Shown here: in pieces, positions 35,701-43,625 of the stretch
Position numbering within the stretch: position 1 is the stretch's first letter
How the letters are laid out: each line of letters starts with the position of its first letter
Source: Xestospongia bergquistia
Lineage: Eukaryota > Porifera > Demospongiae > Haplosclerida > Petrosiidae
DNA: 64,000 bases
Direction: 5' to 3'
Assembly (NCBI GenBank): GCA_963965975.1
Contig: OZ014411.1
Coordinates: forward strand, 13,036,501 to 13,100,500
Position numbers and translations under genes: made by a program
Notes under the pieces: model-generated
What the model was told of the DNA's origin: nothing
Seen by the model: the letters and a program-made list of their open reading frames with translations, nothing else
Database searches by the model: none

Positions 35701-37807
35701 AGAGGCTGAAATAATCCCAGTGCTTGTTCTCTTTTTTGTCCTTAACAGTTCTTTACTCTTCTCTCAATTTTTAATTTTTATCCCTACACTGCTGATAAGT
35801 TCTATCATACCCTGCTTTTTTAGCTCTTTAGCTATTTTTTCATATGCTATCTGGTTTCTTTTACAGTCCTCCAACTGTGCTTGTAAATTCCCTTGTTCCC
35901 AGACCTCTATGAGCTTGAATGTTTTATCTCTACTCGTTGTTGTTCCACTCGCCATTTTGTGACTCATAGGTGAGTCACCACATTCAGGTAGGTGTGACCG
36001 AATTTCAGCCCAGTTCTTGTTCAGATGTCAGTAACGAACCATGCTGTACCGAGCTAAGGAGATCTCTTGAATATTATTATAAATATGCCTTGGCATACTT
36101 ATTAATGGTTACTGTAAATCGAGAAACATTAGCATCCAAAATATTTAGCTTTTTAGAAAAATGAACACATTGGCAAACATTTAATTTAGCAAAAAAAATC
36201 AATTCATTATAACTGTTAGTGTAGACTGTCCTCTTTTGGGGGGTTATGGAGTCTAGAATTCCAGCTTTCTCAAATCTATTATGTACAATGTCACTATTTG
36301 CCCTGAGTTTAGATATAGCCAAAATAAGCCAGGTAGCATGCAGTGGTTTACAATACTAGTTTTTAAGTCAATTTTCACTTCTTCCAGATGGGTACGCTCA
36401 TCTAGTGCTCATTTGAATATACCATCTGGTAAAAGACTGTTTCATATGTGCCTTGAATTCTTGATTCGTTCTGATGACGAGGGGCTGGAAGGAAAGTTTG
36501 GTGAATATGGTTCTTAAGAAGTTTCTTCAAAACAGACTAACATCAGTGAGCTTGAAACATATCAAATAATGCTAGTGCCGCATGATCATCTGCTAGATCA
36601 AGCTTCTCTCAAGTGTTGGCCACATACGGAACAAGAGCTTTGTCAATGAATTCAAGCATTGTCTCCTCAAGTACTCCAGTGATTGATGCTATGTGTCACA
36701 TTCCAGTCTTCGGGAAATGTGATCTTTGCATGGCAACCTTCTGTCTTTCATTAGTAGGTCACCAAAGGAGGCAACACCATCCCAGAAGCAGTGACACTTA
36801 ACAAAACTGCAATTTCCCGTTTGTCATCTTTACCAACCACAGGGACTTTTTTACTTCCCTGTCTCTCCATAGTCCACTCACTTATAGGAACAAGTTTGCA
36901 ACCAGTTTGATCCCAATTTATGATCAATTCTAATGGAATCATGTTTCCAACAACTTCCTTTATCCTTTCCTAAAATGCCAGTTTCAGATCAAGGTAGTCA
37001 GCAGGCAACTTTTTTAGGAGCTTTAGTAGCTTTACATTGTACACATCTGTGTTGACAGAGGAAAGACTGGGCCCACATTTTCCCTAGATCCAAAGACTCT
37101 CCATGCTCACATAAGAAACTGGGCTTGGAATGTGCTAAGATTCCCTTGGCTCCTGCTATCACAATAGAAGCATTCACAGTACCCCAACCAGACGGATACT
37201 CCTTATATATGAATCTATGTCAGAGTCAAACTCACCAATCATCAGTGGACGTCTTTGGCTAGCATGTGATAATCTTACAATCTTGGCTGGATCTGGCTCT
37301 GTCTTCAGTTTTTCAAGATAAACCTTCTTCATGTTCTGTACTGAACTCTCTGATATGGGATGACCAAGTACACATATGTGTTATACATTAAGAAGAATTT
37401 GCTAATCTGTCAGTGTTTGTGCAACTTGATACTGTCAGTACTGTTTTGTAACTTCAAACAATGTTTATTTATGATAGTTAACCTTACTACATACCAATGG
37501 CCATTTTGTATTTCATAGCTAGCAGAATCTGATTACCAATTACTATTATCACAAGAAGAAATGGCTTTCTTTTGGAATAATTTATGATTATTTGTTTATG
37601 CTGCATAAGTGCTTAGATGTAGTTGCATGATTAACTTATTGAGTTTGTGAGAGAAAGCACTTTTTATTGGTATTACTATGTAATGTTGATATAGTAACTA
37701 TATGGAATGTTCTTATTCTTATGTTCAGGCCACAGTATGTTGAAACTTCACAGTGGAGACTGAGAACTAAATGGTGGAGAAAAATTTACAAGGAGAGATT
37801 TACATAA
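7998..37807 (+). CDS. TAF1A: TAF1A-like subunit of RNA polymerase I factor SL1/TIF-IB
   Basis: Ten exons join in phase to 1,089 bases (362 residues): 7,998-8,046; 8,138-8,295; 26,557-26,652; 26,964-27,043; 29,285-29,474; 29,647-29,754; 29,908-29,996; 30,301-30,428; 30,696-30,807; 37,729-37,807. Every junction has GT and AG ends and compatible phase. The protein is all-helical and follows human TAF1A (about 450 residues) in order: LLLHHDFDGAIDVMDV, LLELVFLLLQHENI, YTCLLAYLLWKRES, FKTMAKQFEQM then a SYVQ turn, LEEALTIIMEFKSRHPG, LELVALDPSN-type repeats, EVFSLLVSFLDY with FEAWSLLEHIQKLW, and a C-terminal WRLRTKWWRKIYK. TAF1A acts in the nucleolus as part of the TBP-containing complex that places polymerase I on the rDNA promoter. 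The shorter length comes from compact N- and C-termini. Introns 2 (18.3 kb) and 9 (6.9 kb) carry nearly all the transposons. The terminal exon is present twice more downstream. The assignment rests on alignment by eye from memory. Confidence 0.8.
8341..8392. repeat. (AT)n microsatellite
   Basis: About 26 AT dinucleotides, near the start of TAF1A intron 2. Confidence 0.98.
8571..8916. repeat. Right half of a TIR transposon (copy 1)
   Basis: This segment is similar over its length to 10,080-10,429, sharing for example TATGGAGTTTT and CTAGAGAGCCAAATTTTATA. It ends in a variant of the terminal sequence CTTCTCAACTTGGACATAGT. The left part is missing. Confidence 0.7.
9062..9229. repeat. Left end of the same TIR transposon (copy 2)
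   Basis: It starts with ACTATGTCCAAGTTGAGAAG, the inverse of the right terminus at 10,409-10,429, and shares GCACATTTTAATTATATTCA with 9,657 onward. It is cut at 9,230 by a MITE. Confidence 0.7.
9230..9656. mobile_element. MITE of the TACCGTATA family, inserted in the TIR transposon
   Basis: The left end TACCGTATAGCAGGTATTAT and the inverted right end TACCATATAGCGGGTATTAT match, followed by TGGCGG and TGGTGGCG. It belongs to the same family as 2,056-2,324 and is longer (427 bases). No coding sequence is seen. Confidence 0.75.
9657..10429. mobile_element. TIR transposon copy 3 with transposase remnant
   Basis: It begins with the GAAGAGCCCTTTATTAAAAA block also found at 9,085 and (reversed) at 28,330, and ends with the inverted terminus at 10,409-10,429. 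The family is probably of the Tc1/IS630 superfamily, judged from the remnant at 9,825 and the TA-rich target. Confidence 0.6.
9825..10022 (+). pseudogene. Transposase N-terminal remnant
   Basis: Translation from the ATG at 9,825 gives MPTGKRLRAQTKEVVVNVYE then YFEELGRRKR, a stop codon, and SRTSIKRLLKEKL in the same frame. This looks like the helix-turn-helix start of an IS630/Tc1-type transposase as found in invertebrates. No catalytic DDE domain remains. Confidence 0.5.
10430..11894. other. Transposon-derived or unique intron DNA
   Basis: No coding content was recognised. The stretch 10,840-11,100 (CTGTCTGTGTGTCTGTTACC and neighbours) looks like part of an interspersed repeat, which I cannot confirm from one copy. 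From 11,820 the sequence is a TATTACTATTAC-type simple repeat that continues past the pogo element at 13,590. Confidence 0.4.
11895..13590 (-). mobile_element. Pogo-like DNA transposon, nearly complete
   Basis: Inverted ends CTGTAAACCCCA at 11,895 and at 13,590 (read on the minus strand) bound 1.7 kb. TA flanks the left end; the right flank is TG, so one copy of the target site has changed. Subterminal TTTGGCG occurs at both ends. The transposase reads on the minus strand. The element interrupts a TATTACTATTAC simple repeat. Confidence 0.8.
12056..13482 (-). pseudogene. Pogo-type transposase, two frameshifts
   Basis: Three overlapping minus-strand frames (12,724-13,482, 12,273-12,875 and 12,056-12,328) cover one protein. 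First comes an N-terminal DNA-binding part (RAKIAKHACMHGNEAAAMAF, ERTVRGIKKRYL). A CENP-B-type helix-turn-helix follows (LLEEYLDEIVQIYIKKLRLA). Then comes a DDE_1-superfamily core with first Asp in NWDQTGTKFVPVS, second in LALFDVFAAHHCETV, and third in GELQPLDLAVNKVFKEKLK. This is a cut-and-paste transposase of the pogo/Tigger group. The frame changes fall near 12,870 and 12,300, so it is inactive as read, though only lightly decayed. Confidence 0.85.
13657..14375 (-). mobile_element. Tigger-like element with a large internal deletion
   Basis: The left end (CAGTGTAGTCCACATAATTT then GAATCTC) roughly mirrors the right end (CTAATTCGAAGTCTC on the minus strand). The minus-strand coding remnant starts at 14,283 with MSKKASKKAYNSLPIKRKL. 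After a one-frame slip it gives DKKKKDIAAEFGIPASTLS, the N-terminal helix-turn-helix. It then passes directly into MGWDSATATAITKCFRKGGF, which belongs near the C-terminus. The whole DDE core is absent. The last recognisable residues end near 13,738. Confidence 0.65.
14412..14595. repeat. hAT terminal region, first of two direct copies
   Basis: It shares GCACTATAATAGTTCAAGTA-type sequence and TTTCAAAACAACTTCAAACT with 14,738-14,895. Both contain a hairpin built on ATATCATGATRGTG. No clean terminal inverted repeat is seen on this copy. Confidence 0.65.
14735..15049 (-). pseudogene. C-terminal end of a third hAT transposase with its terminus
   Basis: A hAT-like terminus (AGGCCTGGGCAATAGTGG) begins near 14,735. 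The minus strand from 15,049 to about 14,935 reads VPCERVFSTGGHIV then NEKRACLLPTNFNMLVFLAE, the dimerisation motif of hAT transposases. The frame is cut at 15,049 by the terminus of the next hAT; the upstream part was not found beyond 19,710. Confidence 0.7.
15295..15302. repeat. 8-bp target duplication of the nested hAT
   Basis: CATCTATC here is repeated exactly at 17,553-17,560, immediately outside the ends TAAGGGTGTG and CACACCCGTA. An 8-bp duplication is the hAT hallmark. Confidence 0.93.
15303..17552 (-). mobile_element. Nested hAT transposon with intact target duplication
   Basis: 2,250 bases, inverted ends TAAGGGTGTG / TACGGGTGTG, flanked by a perfect 8-bp duplication. It is inserted in the C-terminal coding part of the outer hAT. 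The intact duplication and long open frame make it the younger element. Confidence 0.92.
15490..17356 (-). pseudogene. ZBED-type hAT transposase, one frameshift near the C-terminus
   Basis: One frame gives 566 residues from 17,356 to 15,656. It opens with a BED-like finger (KVWKYFGFKQDEKGRKLNNK then VFCRICKARL, ending RTCHEED), in which the usual first zinc-binding His region reads FYYMRTCH. Then follow FTTDLWTGCHNRGYLSLTVH with FIDSRMEL, AFCTDNGKNIVNAI (catalytic Asp), LPCIGHTLQLSV, and TRWGPWGSVYNMLERV. The C-terminal dimerisation domain (FWCVPATSVRSEELFSAAGN) is in another frame at 15,490-15,714, so a single frameshift between 15,656 and 15,714 separates them. Otherwise the gene is well preserved. 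Cut-and-paste DNA transposition is the family function. Confidence 0.9.
19614..19942. other. DNA to the right of the outer hAT
   Basis: A minus-strand frame (19,614-19,847) crosses the hAT end into KETADFLFKCQIKKLISFYP, which I do not recognise. Nothing else was seen. Confidence 0.4.
19943..20130. repeat. Direct repeat, left copy
   Basis: About 190 bases similar to 22,163-22,350; both contain GGCAAAAGTAATACCACTTG and CCAATGGTTGACTAAAAA. The two copies bracket the hAT and piggyBac fragments. Confidence 0.85.
20131..20822. other. Intron DNA, nothing recognised
   Basis: AT-rich, with no coding content, tandem repeat or recognisable element end. Confidence 0.5.
20823..21104 (-). pseudogene. hAT transposase C-terminal fragment
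   Basis: The frame reads VLEWWKRHSDCYPSLACLVK, then CVPATSVPAEQVFLTVGLAI and LNPDNADMLIFLQKNL, the hAT dimerisation domain. No N-terminal part was found nearby; the piggyBac fragment begins at once to the right. Confidence 0.85.
21136..21650 (-). pseudogene. piggyBac-like (PGBD) transposase fragment
   Basis: On the minus strand, 21,650-21,560 reads DLLKKGYNVFDNFYTSVKGY, with the DNFYTS motif and catalytic Asp. A decayed GTVRLNRKGI follows in another frame. The frame 21,136-21,480 gives YRDRYILRMKRIEKRVVAVL, YNTYMGGVEKADQLVIYHGF and KKWWKRIYFYMLYTTLVNEN. These are the order and motifs of the piggyBac core. The ends of the element were not identified. Confidence 0.85.
21651..22162. other. Spacer with short duplicated motifs
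   Basis: CTCCATATGGAGCGTTCTAC at 21,671 has a diverged counterpart at 22,112 (CTCTACATAGAGCCTTCTAC), each followed by a GATGAAGGGTTA-like sequence. No coding content. Confidence 0.5.
22163..22350. repeat. Direct repeat, right copy
   Basis: Counterpart of 19,943-20,130, about 10-15% diverged by eye. Confidence 0.85.
22351..25169. other. Long featureless part of TAF1A intron 2
   Basis: No protein-like frame, tandem repeat or transposon end was recognised in 2.8 kb of AT-rich DNA. Confidence 0.5.
25170..26411 (-). pseudogene. hAT (ZBED-type) transposase fragments
   Basis: Three minus-strand pieces lie in protein order. 25,998-26,411 has LGREVLSVSFTTDIWTSIAN then AYLTVSAHFI. 25,729-25,968 has DWHSLRCSAHCLQLCINSGL and AAKKLVNHFQHS. 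25,170-25,376 has LCSCATSVASERTFSTAGNI with LLKPEKANQLIFLAKNLE. The middle of the protein (25,377-25,728) is replaced by unrelated AT-rich sequence. The element is dead. Confidence 0.85.
26692..26750. repeat. (TA)n microsatellite in TAF1A intron 3
   Basis: Alternating AT with a TGTATGTA tail, between exons 3 and 4. Confidence 0.95.
27044..28239. other. First part of TAF1A intron 4
   Basis: Mostly AT-rich sequence. Two exon-like stretches with good splice signals (28,043-28,085 and 28,191-28,238) were considered and left out, because the flanking exons join directly in phase and align better without them. Confidence 0.45.
28240..28360 (-). repeat. Reversed end of the 9,062/9,657 TIR transposon family
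   Basis: The reverse complement matches the first hundred bases of the copy at 9,657 (ATAAAACACCTTTTTTAATA here). It ends with the terminal sequence CTTCTCAACTCGGACAGAGT at 28,338-28,357. Confidence 0.75.
28372..28577 (-). pseudogene. Pogo/Tigger DDE fragment
   Basis: The minus strand reads YPLYLLMDDHS, one stop codon, PYCPAIIHQEAEAHVILFIL then QPLDKGCFGPLKAKWK. These are the second and third catalytic blocks of a DDE_1-type transposase. Both sides are lost. Confidence 0.75.
30966..31862 (-). pseudogene. TTF/ZMYM-type hAT transposase fragment
   Basis: The left terminus CAGGCCCGTAGCCAGGATTT at 30,966 is of the kind found on TTF-zinc-finger hAT elements. The minus-strand frame 31,125-31,862 (245 residues) gives TRFDDSQRTTLQGFCLIPSI, then LLLILCSLTVTSCTAERSFS and ALKRIKSSLRSMMGNNQLSS, the C-terminal dimerisation domain. 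The N-terminal zinc finger and the right terminus are missing. It lies in the last TAF1A intron. Confidence 0.85.
31863..32151. other. Short spacer between hAT fragment and Gypsy element
   Basis: No feature recognised. Confidence 0.5.
32152..32319 (-). repeat. 3' LTR of the Gypsy element
   Basis: On the minus strand it starts TGTGGTAAC after the purine tract and ends ATTACAACA (TG...CA). Confidence 0.75.
32710..34933 (-). pseudogene. Gypsy pol: protease, reverse transcriptase, RNase H, integrase (broken)
   Basis: Minus-strand frames in order: an aspartic protease with MELDTGASVSIIS (34,253-34,933); reverse transcriptase with LDLSHAYQQIVLEED (33,984-34,232) and the YIDD catalytic box in VVAYIDDILVTG (33,304-34,032); RNase H with ILSCDASQYGLGAVLAHK; and integrase. 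The integrase has an HHCC-type segment GCNMCQ (33,005-33,277) and core residues in FLVVIDAHSKW and LVSDNGSGFRSEEF (32,710-33,072). Each step to the next frame marks a frameshift or stop. This is the usual Gypsy order. The element cannot act without help. Confidence 0.88.
34864..35571 (-). pseudogene. Gypsy gag-like region
   Basis: It starts at 35,571, only 25 bases inside the 5' LTR, with LEPFDLSKYSVTRYIQRFEL and then QHQRESESIADFVADL, typical of Gypsy gag. The frame breaks near 35,239. A zinc-knuckle-like part should lie around 34,930-34,980 in a shifted frame. Confidence 0.75.
35597..35699 (-). repeat. Truncated 5' LTR of the Gypsy element
   Basis: It matches the inner 103 bases of the 3' LTR with two substitutions. 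About 65 bases of the outer part are missing. Confidence 0.8.
35764..35967 (-). pseudogene. Myb/SANT-like DNA-binding domain fragment
   Basis: The frame reads TFKLIEVWEQGNLQAQLEDC then KRNQIAYEKIAKELKKQGM. This is the pattern of the Myb/SANT-like domain that often accompanies Harbinger-type transposons. Only 67 residues remain. A host gene exon is possible but less likely amid transposon debris. Confidence 0.6.
36540..37390 (-). pseudogene. Second pogo-type transposase remnant
   Basis: From 37,390 downward the minus strand gives KKVYLEKLKTEPDPAKIVRL, RRPLMIGEFDSDIDSYIRSI, then ELIINWDQTGCKLVPISEWT and TASGMVLPPLVTY (36,751-36,942). This is the DNA-binding region and first catalytic block of a pogo transposase, with several frameshifts and stops. 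It resembles 12,056-13,482 but is a different and older copy. Confidence 0.8.
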
Positions 37808-38123
37808 AATGCACACTATGTGTACATTGTTTTTATGGTCATACTTCCTTATTTATTTCCTTTATTAGTAAAACCAAATCCTTGTTGTAATTCCTGTAAA
37901 GTTGTCAGTTGAACACACCATAAAGTTGTTTTCAACTGATTTAACACTACAGTTCAAAAGTTATATGTGTACACAACAAATCAAGGTTGTAGGAGAATAA
38001 TAATGAAGGTTTACAGACAAGGCAGTTTACTATTGTTTTTAGTTGTAAGTTCGTCATTGTTTCTGAGTACTTTAGCACAAGGCAACTAATCTGAATAGTG
38101 CAGCAAAATCTCACCTTATTTTT

Positions 38124-38137
38124 GTGTGTGTGTGTGT
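38124..38137. repeat. Short (GT)7 tract in unit A
   Basis: In units B and C the same site is expanded to 61 GT dinucleotides. Confidence 0.95.
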
Positions 38138-38587
38138 TTTTCAATCATATGCTTTGGAATGTGATGATTGCTTTACCAGAACCTATAGGCATACAAGAAC
38201 ACATGATCATTTTTGCTCACACTGAAAATTTATACTTGATGTTTAGTGATGTAATAAACATAAAAGAAAAGAAAAAGCAGACATATTTGTATAAGGCATC
38301 TAGAGAAGTGTGAAGGTGAGTAAAATCAATAAGTTAGAAACTAGGTATGAATGAACTAAAAAAAGAGATCAAAGTCGCATTTGTCATTAAATCTAGCCTA
38401 TCACTACGCAAGGCAACCCTGCATAACTATTAACTACATACTCCTAGTTTTAAGAGTGTACATTATAATTAATGTTAATGACACAAGAGACTGTTGCTGT
38501 AGCTATTAATGGACTGAATGAGTTCTCAGAGTGATCATTGTTTTCATGATTACTGATTATTAGAAACTGCTTTTACTACCTGTCAAT

Positions 38588-40770
38588 TTAGCCATCTTCG
38601 GTGATTCTTAGTGTATCAATATTATAGCAATTATTAAGAAGTGGGTAGAGCCTTATGATTATTCTAATTTTCGACATAGGTTGCAAAAATGAGCACAAAA
38701 ACAATGTGTTGGGCAGCTGTGGGAACTGTGGTATATCTGCCAATACCACGTGAATCACATTTCGCCTGTTCAGTGAGAGTACTGGATGTGGGGGCAGGGG
38801 GGGGGGGGTGTATAGGAAACCACTGGGGAGGGATCTCCATAACAAGGTTTTAAGCGGTTCTGATGGACCACTAGTAGTTGAGTACCACCAATCAGTTAAA
38901 TTTAATAGTCAACTGGTCCACACTTGTCAATCACAGGTCAAGACCCTTTCCACATGGATAACAACTTTGACTGTCCAGGCTTAACAGCAGGGGTGTATAA
39001 CCAAACTTGGTCAACAATATCAAACTCTTCCACTCGAGCATGTTTATCATAGAGCTGTTTATGGCACTGATGCTGTTTCTTGATGCACTGACAAGTGAGT
39101 TCTACTGCTTGCTTCAGTTGGTGATGAACAGAACATACAAATGCAGGATAAGAGGTATGGGAGGTACGATTCGCAATTAGAGAACATCCCAGAAACACAT
39201 CAATGGGCAAACATGGTGATGAACAACCAAAATTCAAATGATAGGGAATAAAACCCGTTGATTCATGTATAGAGGAGTGGTACACAAATAAGGCTTTTGA
39301 AAGGTGACAGTCACAATCTTTCTGATTGTCCTGGGTCATCTTAGCCAAGATAGCTTCAACAGTCTGATTAAAGTGTTCCACCTGGTTGTTACTTTGTGGA
39401 TGATAGGCTGACGTGCTAGTTCTCTATATTCCAAGAAGTTTACAGACAGACTGAATCACCTCACTGCACAAGTTAAGTCCTTGATCACTTTGGAGATAAG
39501 AAGGGACACCATAGCGGCATATCACTTCATCAACTAATACAGTGGCTAGTGTTGTCAATAGCATGTTCTGAAGGGGAAAAGCTTCCACCTTTCAAGCTTT
39601 TGTGAAGATCTGTTACCACAAGAATATATCGATTACCTTTTTCAGTTGTAGGAAGTGGCCCCATAATGTCCCATGAGAGGCGCTCAGTTGTGGAGCTGAT
39701 AAAAGACCTCACTGCAGAGAGATGTAGGGACAACCACCTGATTGTGAAGGATACCAGTGGTAGAGGGTGTATAATGTCTACATTGAACAGCATCACTGAG
39801 GAAACACAAAGAGGAGTGTCCATACAAGTATAGGTAAAAGTCCTCAATCGCTTAAACTGCTGCCAAGGCTTCTCGCTCAATTGTTGAGTACTTCCGCTCA
39901 GCTGGTTTAAGCTGATGGCTTCAGTAAGCTACGACACGTTCTGTGCCATCTTGTATTTGGCCCCAAACACCACCCACTGCCACATCTAAGATATCTGTAT
40001 AGAGAATGAATGGTTTGTTAAAATTTGGAAGGGCAAGGATGGGGGATTTGACAAGATATGTCTTCAGAGTTTCAAATGCTTCACTACACCTCTCATCCCA
40101 AGAAAAATGTTTCGGTTTCCCTCTGAGGACTTTATGGAGAGGTTCAACTATGCTGGAATGTTGCTTAACAAAACGATGATAGTAGTTAGCAAAGCCGAGG
40201 AACTGTTTCAATTGTTTGGCATCTTTTGGGGCAGGGTACTCAGCTGCTGCTGGTTTGGACAGATCTGGATGAATACCGTTGGCAAAAATAACGTGTCCAA
40301 GATAAGTCACTTGTTCAACTGCAAAGTGACACTTAATAGGCTAGTCCAGCCTCTCGGAGACGTTGTAATACTGAGGTAAGGCGCACTAGGTGATCCTCAA
40401 AGGAGGAACTGAAAACGATAATATCGTCAAGATATATAAGGCACTGTTCACCTGAGAGCCCAGCGAGGACACTCCATGAGCTGCTGGAAAGTGGTTGGGG
40501 TATTGGTCAGGCCAAAGGGCATGACATTGAACTCAAAAGTGTTTCCTGGCGTGTGGAGAATGCTGTCTCTCTTTGTCAGGTTCCGCCACTTCAACCTACC
40601 AATAATGAGAGGCCAGATCTAGGGTAGTAAATAGAGAGTAGTCACTCAGGGAATCTAAAGTGGCATCGATTCTACGTAGTGGATAAGTATCATGATGCGT
40701 CACACTATTCAACTTATGATAATCAACACAGAAACACCAGGAGTTGTCTTTTAAACTACTTCAAACTAGT
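38588..40770 (-). pseudogene. Truncated Gypsy pol in unit A
   Basis: The minus strand runs from the start of reverse transcriptase (CFCVDYHKLNSVTHHDTYPL near 40,740) through TLDLAS, a broken FPF-type region, and VEQVTYLGHVIFANGIHPDL with FANYYHRFVKQHSSIVEPLH (39,921-40,310). Then come a decayed RNase H, an integrase core segment (RLSWDIMGPLPTTEKGNRYI, 39,530-39,880; MEHFNQTVEAILAKMTQ, 38,938-39,381) and an integrase tail (HQNRLKPCYGDP). Gag, protease and LTRs are absent, and stops and frameshifts are frequent. It belongs to a different Gypsy lineage from 32,152-35,699. Confidence 0.85.
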
Positions 40771-40786
40771 AAAAGAAGTATATTAA

Positions 40787-41234
40787 ATGTATGTACTTGT
40801 TACTTGTGGTTGGAACCAGTTCGACATATTCGAAAAAAAGATTAACCCCTCAATGAACTTGAGGTCACTCATTAGAAAAGAATTCGATTGCAAAGCACAA
40901 ATGTTCGATACTTTCGAACGACTTAATATTAATCACTTTGAATATGTCGAACTGAGTAAAATAACTATGTACGTACTCATTACTTATGATTGTTAATTAT
41001 ACTAGTTTGAACTCAAAAAAACTCAAAATACTGAAATTGTATAAAATTTGTTCAGTATGTGATATCCAATGTTATGGTAGTAGTAATTGTCATTGTCAAA
41101 CAGCAATAATCACAATTATTTATAATTAATCTTTCTTTTTCCCACTTGGGAACTTTCCCTGAATTACAGATCGTAACGCTGAATTCAACTCCTTCCAGTA
41201 CGTTCTCTCTCTGTCTTCGTAATCAATGGATATC
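40787..41234 (-). repeat. Relic block of the lineage-specific gene family (unit A)
   Basis: The minus strand contains MSDLKFIEGLI (around 40,850-40,890), an exon sequence shared with the partial gene at 63,486-63,994. It also contains the C-terminal coding end of the gene at 59,414 (YWKELNSALRSVIQGKFPSG, 41,130-41,234). Similarity to 59,414-60,777 stops abruptly at GGATATC (41,234 / 59,522). Equivalent blocks lie in units B and C and, inverted, in 55,398-55,849. Confidence 0.75.
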
Positions 41235-41415
41235 TTTGAAGTTGTAACCTTCACGAAAGAAAACGAAAAAACACGCCCAAGCTTGTAAGTAACCGTATGA
41301 AACACAAAACCTTAGTAAACAAGTGGTTGGCAAATGAAAATGCATGTACACATTACAATAACTATATTTAAACATTACATATAGACTTTATCCCATGTTA
41401 GAAATTCTATAAGGG

Positions 41416-41607
41416 CTATAATAAATTTAAGCTAAACAGAGTAGAACTTGTACCTGTCCTTCTTTTAGGTGTGGGAGGGAGAGAAAAAGCACTTGAAATA
41501 CTTATTGAACTTGGTGAAAATGAAACCGACAGAATGGGGGAAGTCGGTAAGTGTTCGTCTTGGCTTTTTTCTTTCCCTTTCCTTGCATTATTCCTTTTTC
41601 CAGGCAT
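41416..41607 (-). pseudogene. Orphan exon MPGKRNNARKGKEK (unit A)
   Basis: On the minus strand an acceptor-like TTTTTCTTAG directly precedes the ATG at 41,607. The 154-base exon encodes a basic start (MPGKRNNARKGKEKSQDE) and a Ser/Pro-rich stretch (SVSFSPSSISISSAFSLPP), ending in TPKRRTG at a good donor (ACAG then GTACAAG, 41,453). The same exon occurs in units B, C, the inverted copy and 57,943-58,134. It is preserved as an open frame in all five. Function unknown; it may be the first coding exon of a gene family of this lineage. Confidence 0.55.
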
Positions 41608-41669
41608 CTAAGAAAAATCAACCAACAATTAAAAAAATCCTTCGATACCTTCTTGACACCAACAAGTAA

Positions 41670-42820
41670 TGTGTACATACATTTAAAATAGTTATTCTAA
41701 TTGTAATTCAAATTGAACTTACATTTAATGTGTCCTTAAAGAAGTTCAAGGTGGTTGAAACCATTACAATTACTAGCTATTATGTTGTAAAGGTCATGTT
41801 CAGATCACAAGTAATGACACAAATCATTTAAAACATTACAAATCAGTCACTTTTATTGTGTACATACATTTAATGTATGATTAATAATAAGTTGTTCGAA
41901 AGTGTGAACAACTCTGAACAATTACGATAACTATATTGTTTTGTAGTTGTTGTTGAACTGCTTCAAACTCATATAATAACTATATTAAATGTATGTACTC
42001 ACTACTTGTGATTATTTTGAAGTTGTTCAAATGTGTCGAACTGCTTCCAACTAGTACTAGTAGTAACTTCCTAAGGTTTGCTATATTATTTATCACAAAC
42101 TAGGTTATATATTGTACATTACATGTGATTCATTTTAAATAGTTCTAAGTTGTTCGACACTTTCAAACCACTTAAAAGTAATCACATATTCAAACAACTT
42201 TACCTTTGATACCTTCTTGACATCAACAAGTAATGTGTACATACATTTAAAATAGTTATTCTAATTGTTTGAAGTAGTTTAACACTTTCAGACTATTTAA
42301 AATGAATCACATGTAATGTGTACATACATTTAATACAGTTATTGTAATTGTTTGAAATTGTTTGACACTTTTGAACCACTTAATATTAATCACTTTGAAA
42401 GTATCGAACAACTTCGAACAATTACAATAACTATGTTAAATGCATTTACACATTACATGTGATACATTTTAAGTGGTTCAAAAGTGTCGAACAACTTACA
42501 ACTATTTAAAATGAATCACATGTAATGTACATGCATTTAATATAATTATTGTAATTGTTCAAAGTTGTCCAACACTTTCAAACCACTTAATATTAATCAC
42601 AAGTAATGTGTATATACATTTAATATAGTTATTGTAATTGCACTTCCGAACGTCTTAATATTAATCACTTCGAATATGTCGAACTGTTTCCAACTAGTAA
42701 AATAACTATGTATGTACTCATTACTTATGATTATTTTCAAGTCATTCAATCTAATTATACTAGTTTGAACTCAAAAAAAATCAAAATATTACTGAAATTG
42801 TATAAAATTTGTTCAGTATG
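41670..42820. repeat. TTCGAA-dyad repeat array (unit A)
   Basis: Degenerate repeats combine TTCGACACTTTCGAA-like dyads with CACTTAATATTAATCACA, GTAATGTGTACATACATTTA and ATATAGTTATTGTAATTG. Spacing is irregular at roughly 60-100 bases and orientation varies. Confidence 0.8.
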
Positions 42821-43112
42821 TGATATCCAAACAAAGTAAGTACTTCCCGAGGGTGTATGCGTTTCTATTAAACAATGGCCATGGACAGAATCTCTGTTTC
42901 CTAGTATCATTCCTTCACCTATCTTGAGTCCATTGTCAGTAAAAAATGATACTATATCATATATTTTATGATTATTTGTTTATGCTGCATAAGTGCTTAG
43001 ATGTAGTTGCATGATTAACTTATTGAGTTTGTGAGAGAAAGCACTTTTTATTAGTATTACTATGTAATGTTGATATAGTAACTATATGGAATGTTCTTAT
43101 TCTTATGTTCAG

Positions 43113-43191
43113 GCCACAGTATGTTGAAACTTCACAGTGGAGACTGAGAACTAAATGGTGGAGAAAAATTTACAAGGAGAGATTTACATAA
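43113..43191 (+). pseudogene. Second copy of the TAF1A terminal exon
   Basis: It is identical in sequence to 37,729-37,807, with the same acceptor (TATGTTCAG) and stop. It encodes PQYVETSQWRLRTKWWRKIY then KERFT. No upstream exons accompany it, so it is either an orphan or an alternative terminal exon of the same gene. Confidence 0.9.
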
Positions 43192-43500
43192 AATGCACAT
43201 CATGTGTACATTGTTTTTATGGTCATACTTTCCTTATTTATTTCCTTTAGTAGTAAAACCAAATCCTTGTTGTAATTCCTGTAAAGTTGTCAGTTGAACA
43301 CACCATAAAGTTGTTTTCAACTGATTTAACACTACAGTTCAAAAGTTATATGTGTACACAACAAATCAAGGTTGTAGGAGAATAATAATGAAGGTTTACA
43401 GATAAGGCAGTTTACTATTGTTTTTAGTTGTAAGTTCGTCATTGTTTCTGAGTATTTTAGCACAAGGCAACTAATCTGAATAGTGCAGCAAAATCTCACC

Positions 43501-43625
<125 letters not shown>

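Larger units (their letters stand above)
37581..42964 (+). repeat. Tandem unit A (5,384 bases), with the original TAF1A terminal exon
   Basis: First of three head-to-tail units. It begins 148 bases before TAF1A exon 10 at TTTATGATTATTTGTTTATG. It contains, in order, the exon, a short TG run, a truncated minus-strand Gypsy element, TTCGAA repeats and gene-family exon relics. It ends at ATATCATATA. Unit A differs from B and C by scattered substitutions and by its short TG tract. Confidence 0.95.

Noticed and set aside
40107..40379. 90-residue plus-strand frame found in every unit
   Set aside because: Shadow of the Gypsy reverse transcriptase/RNase H region.
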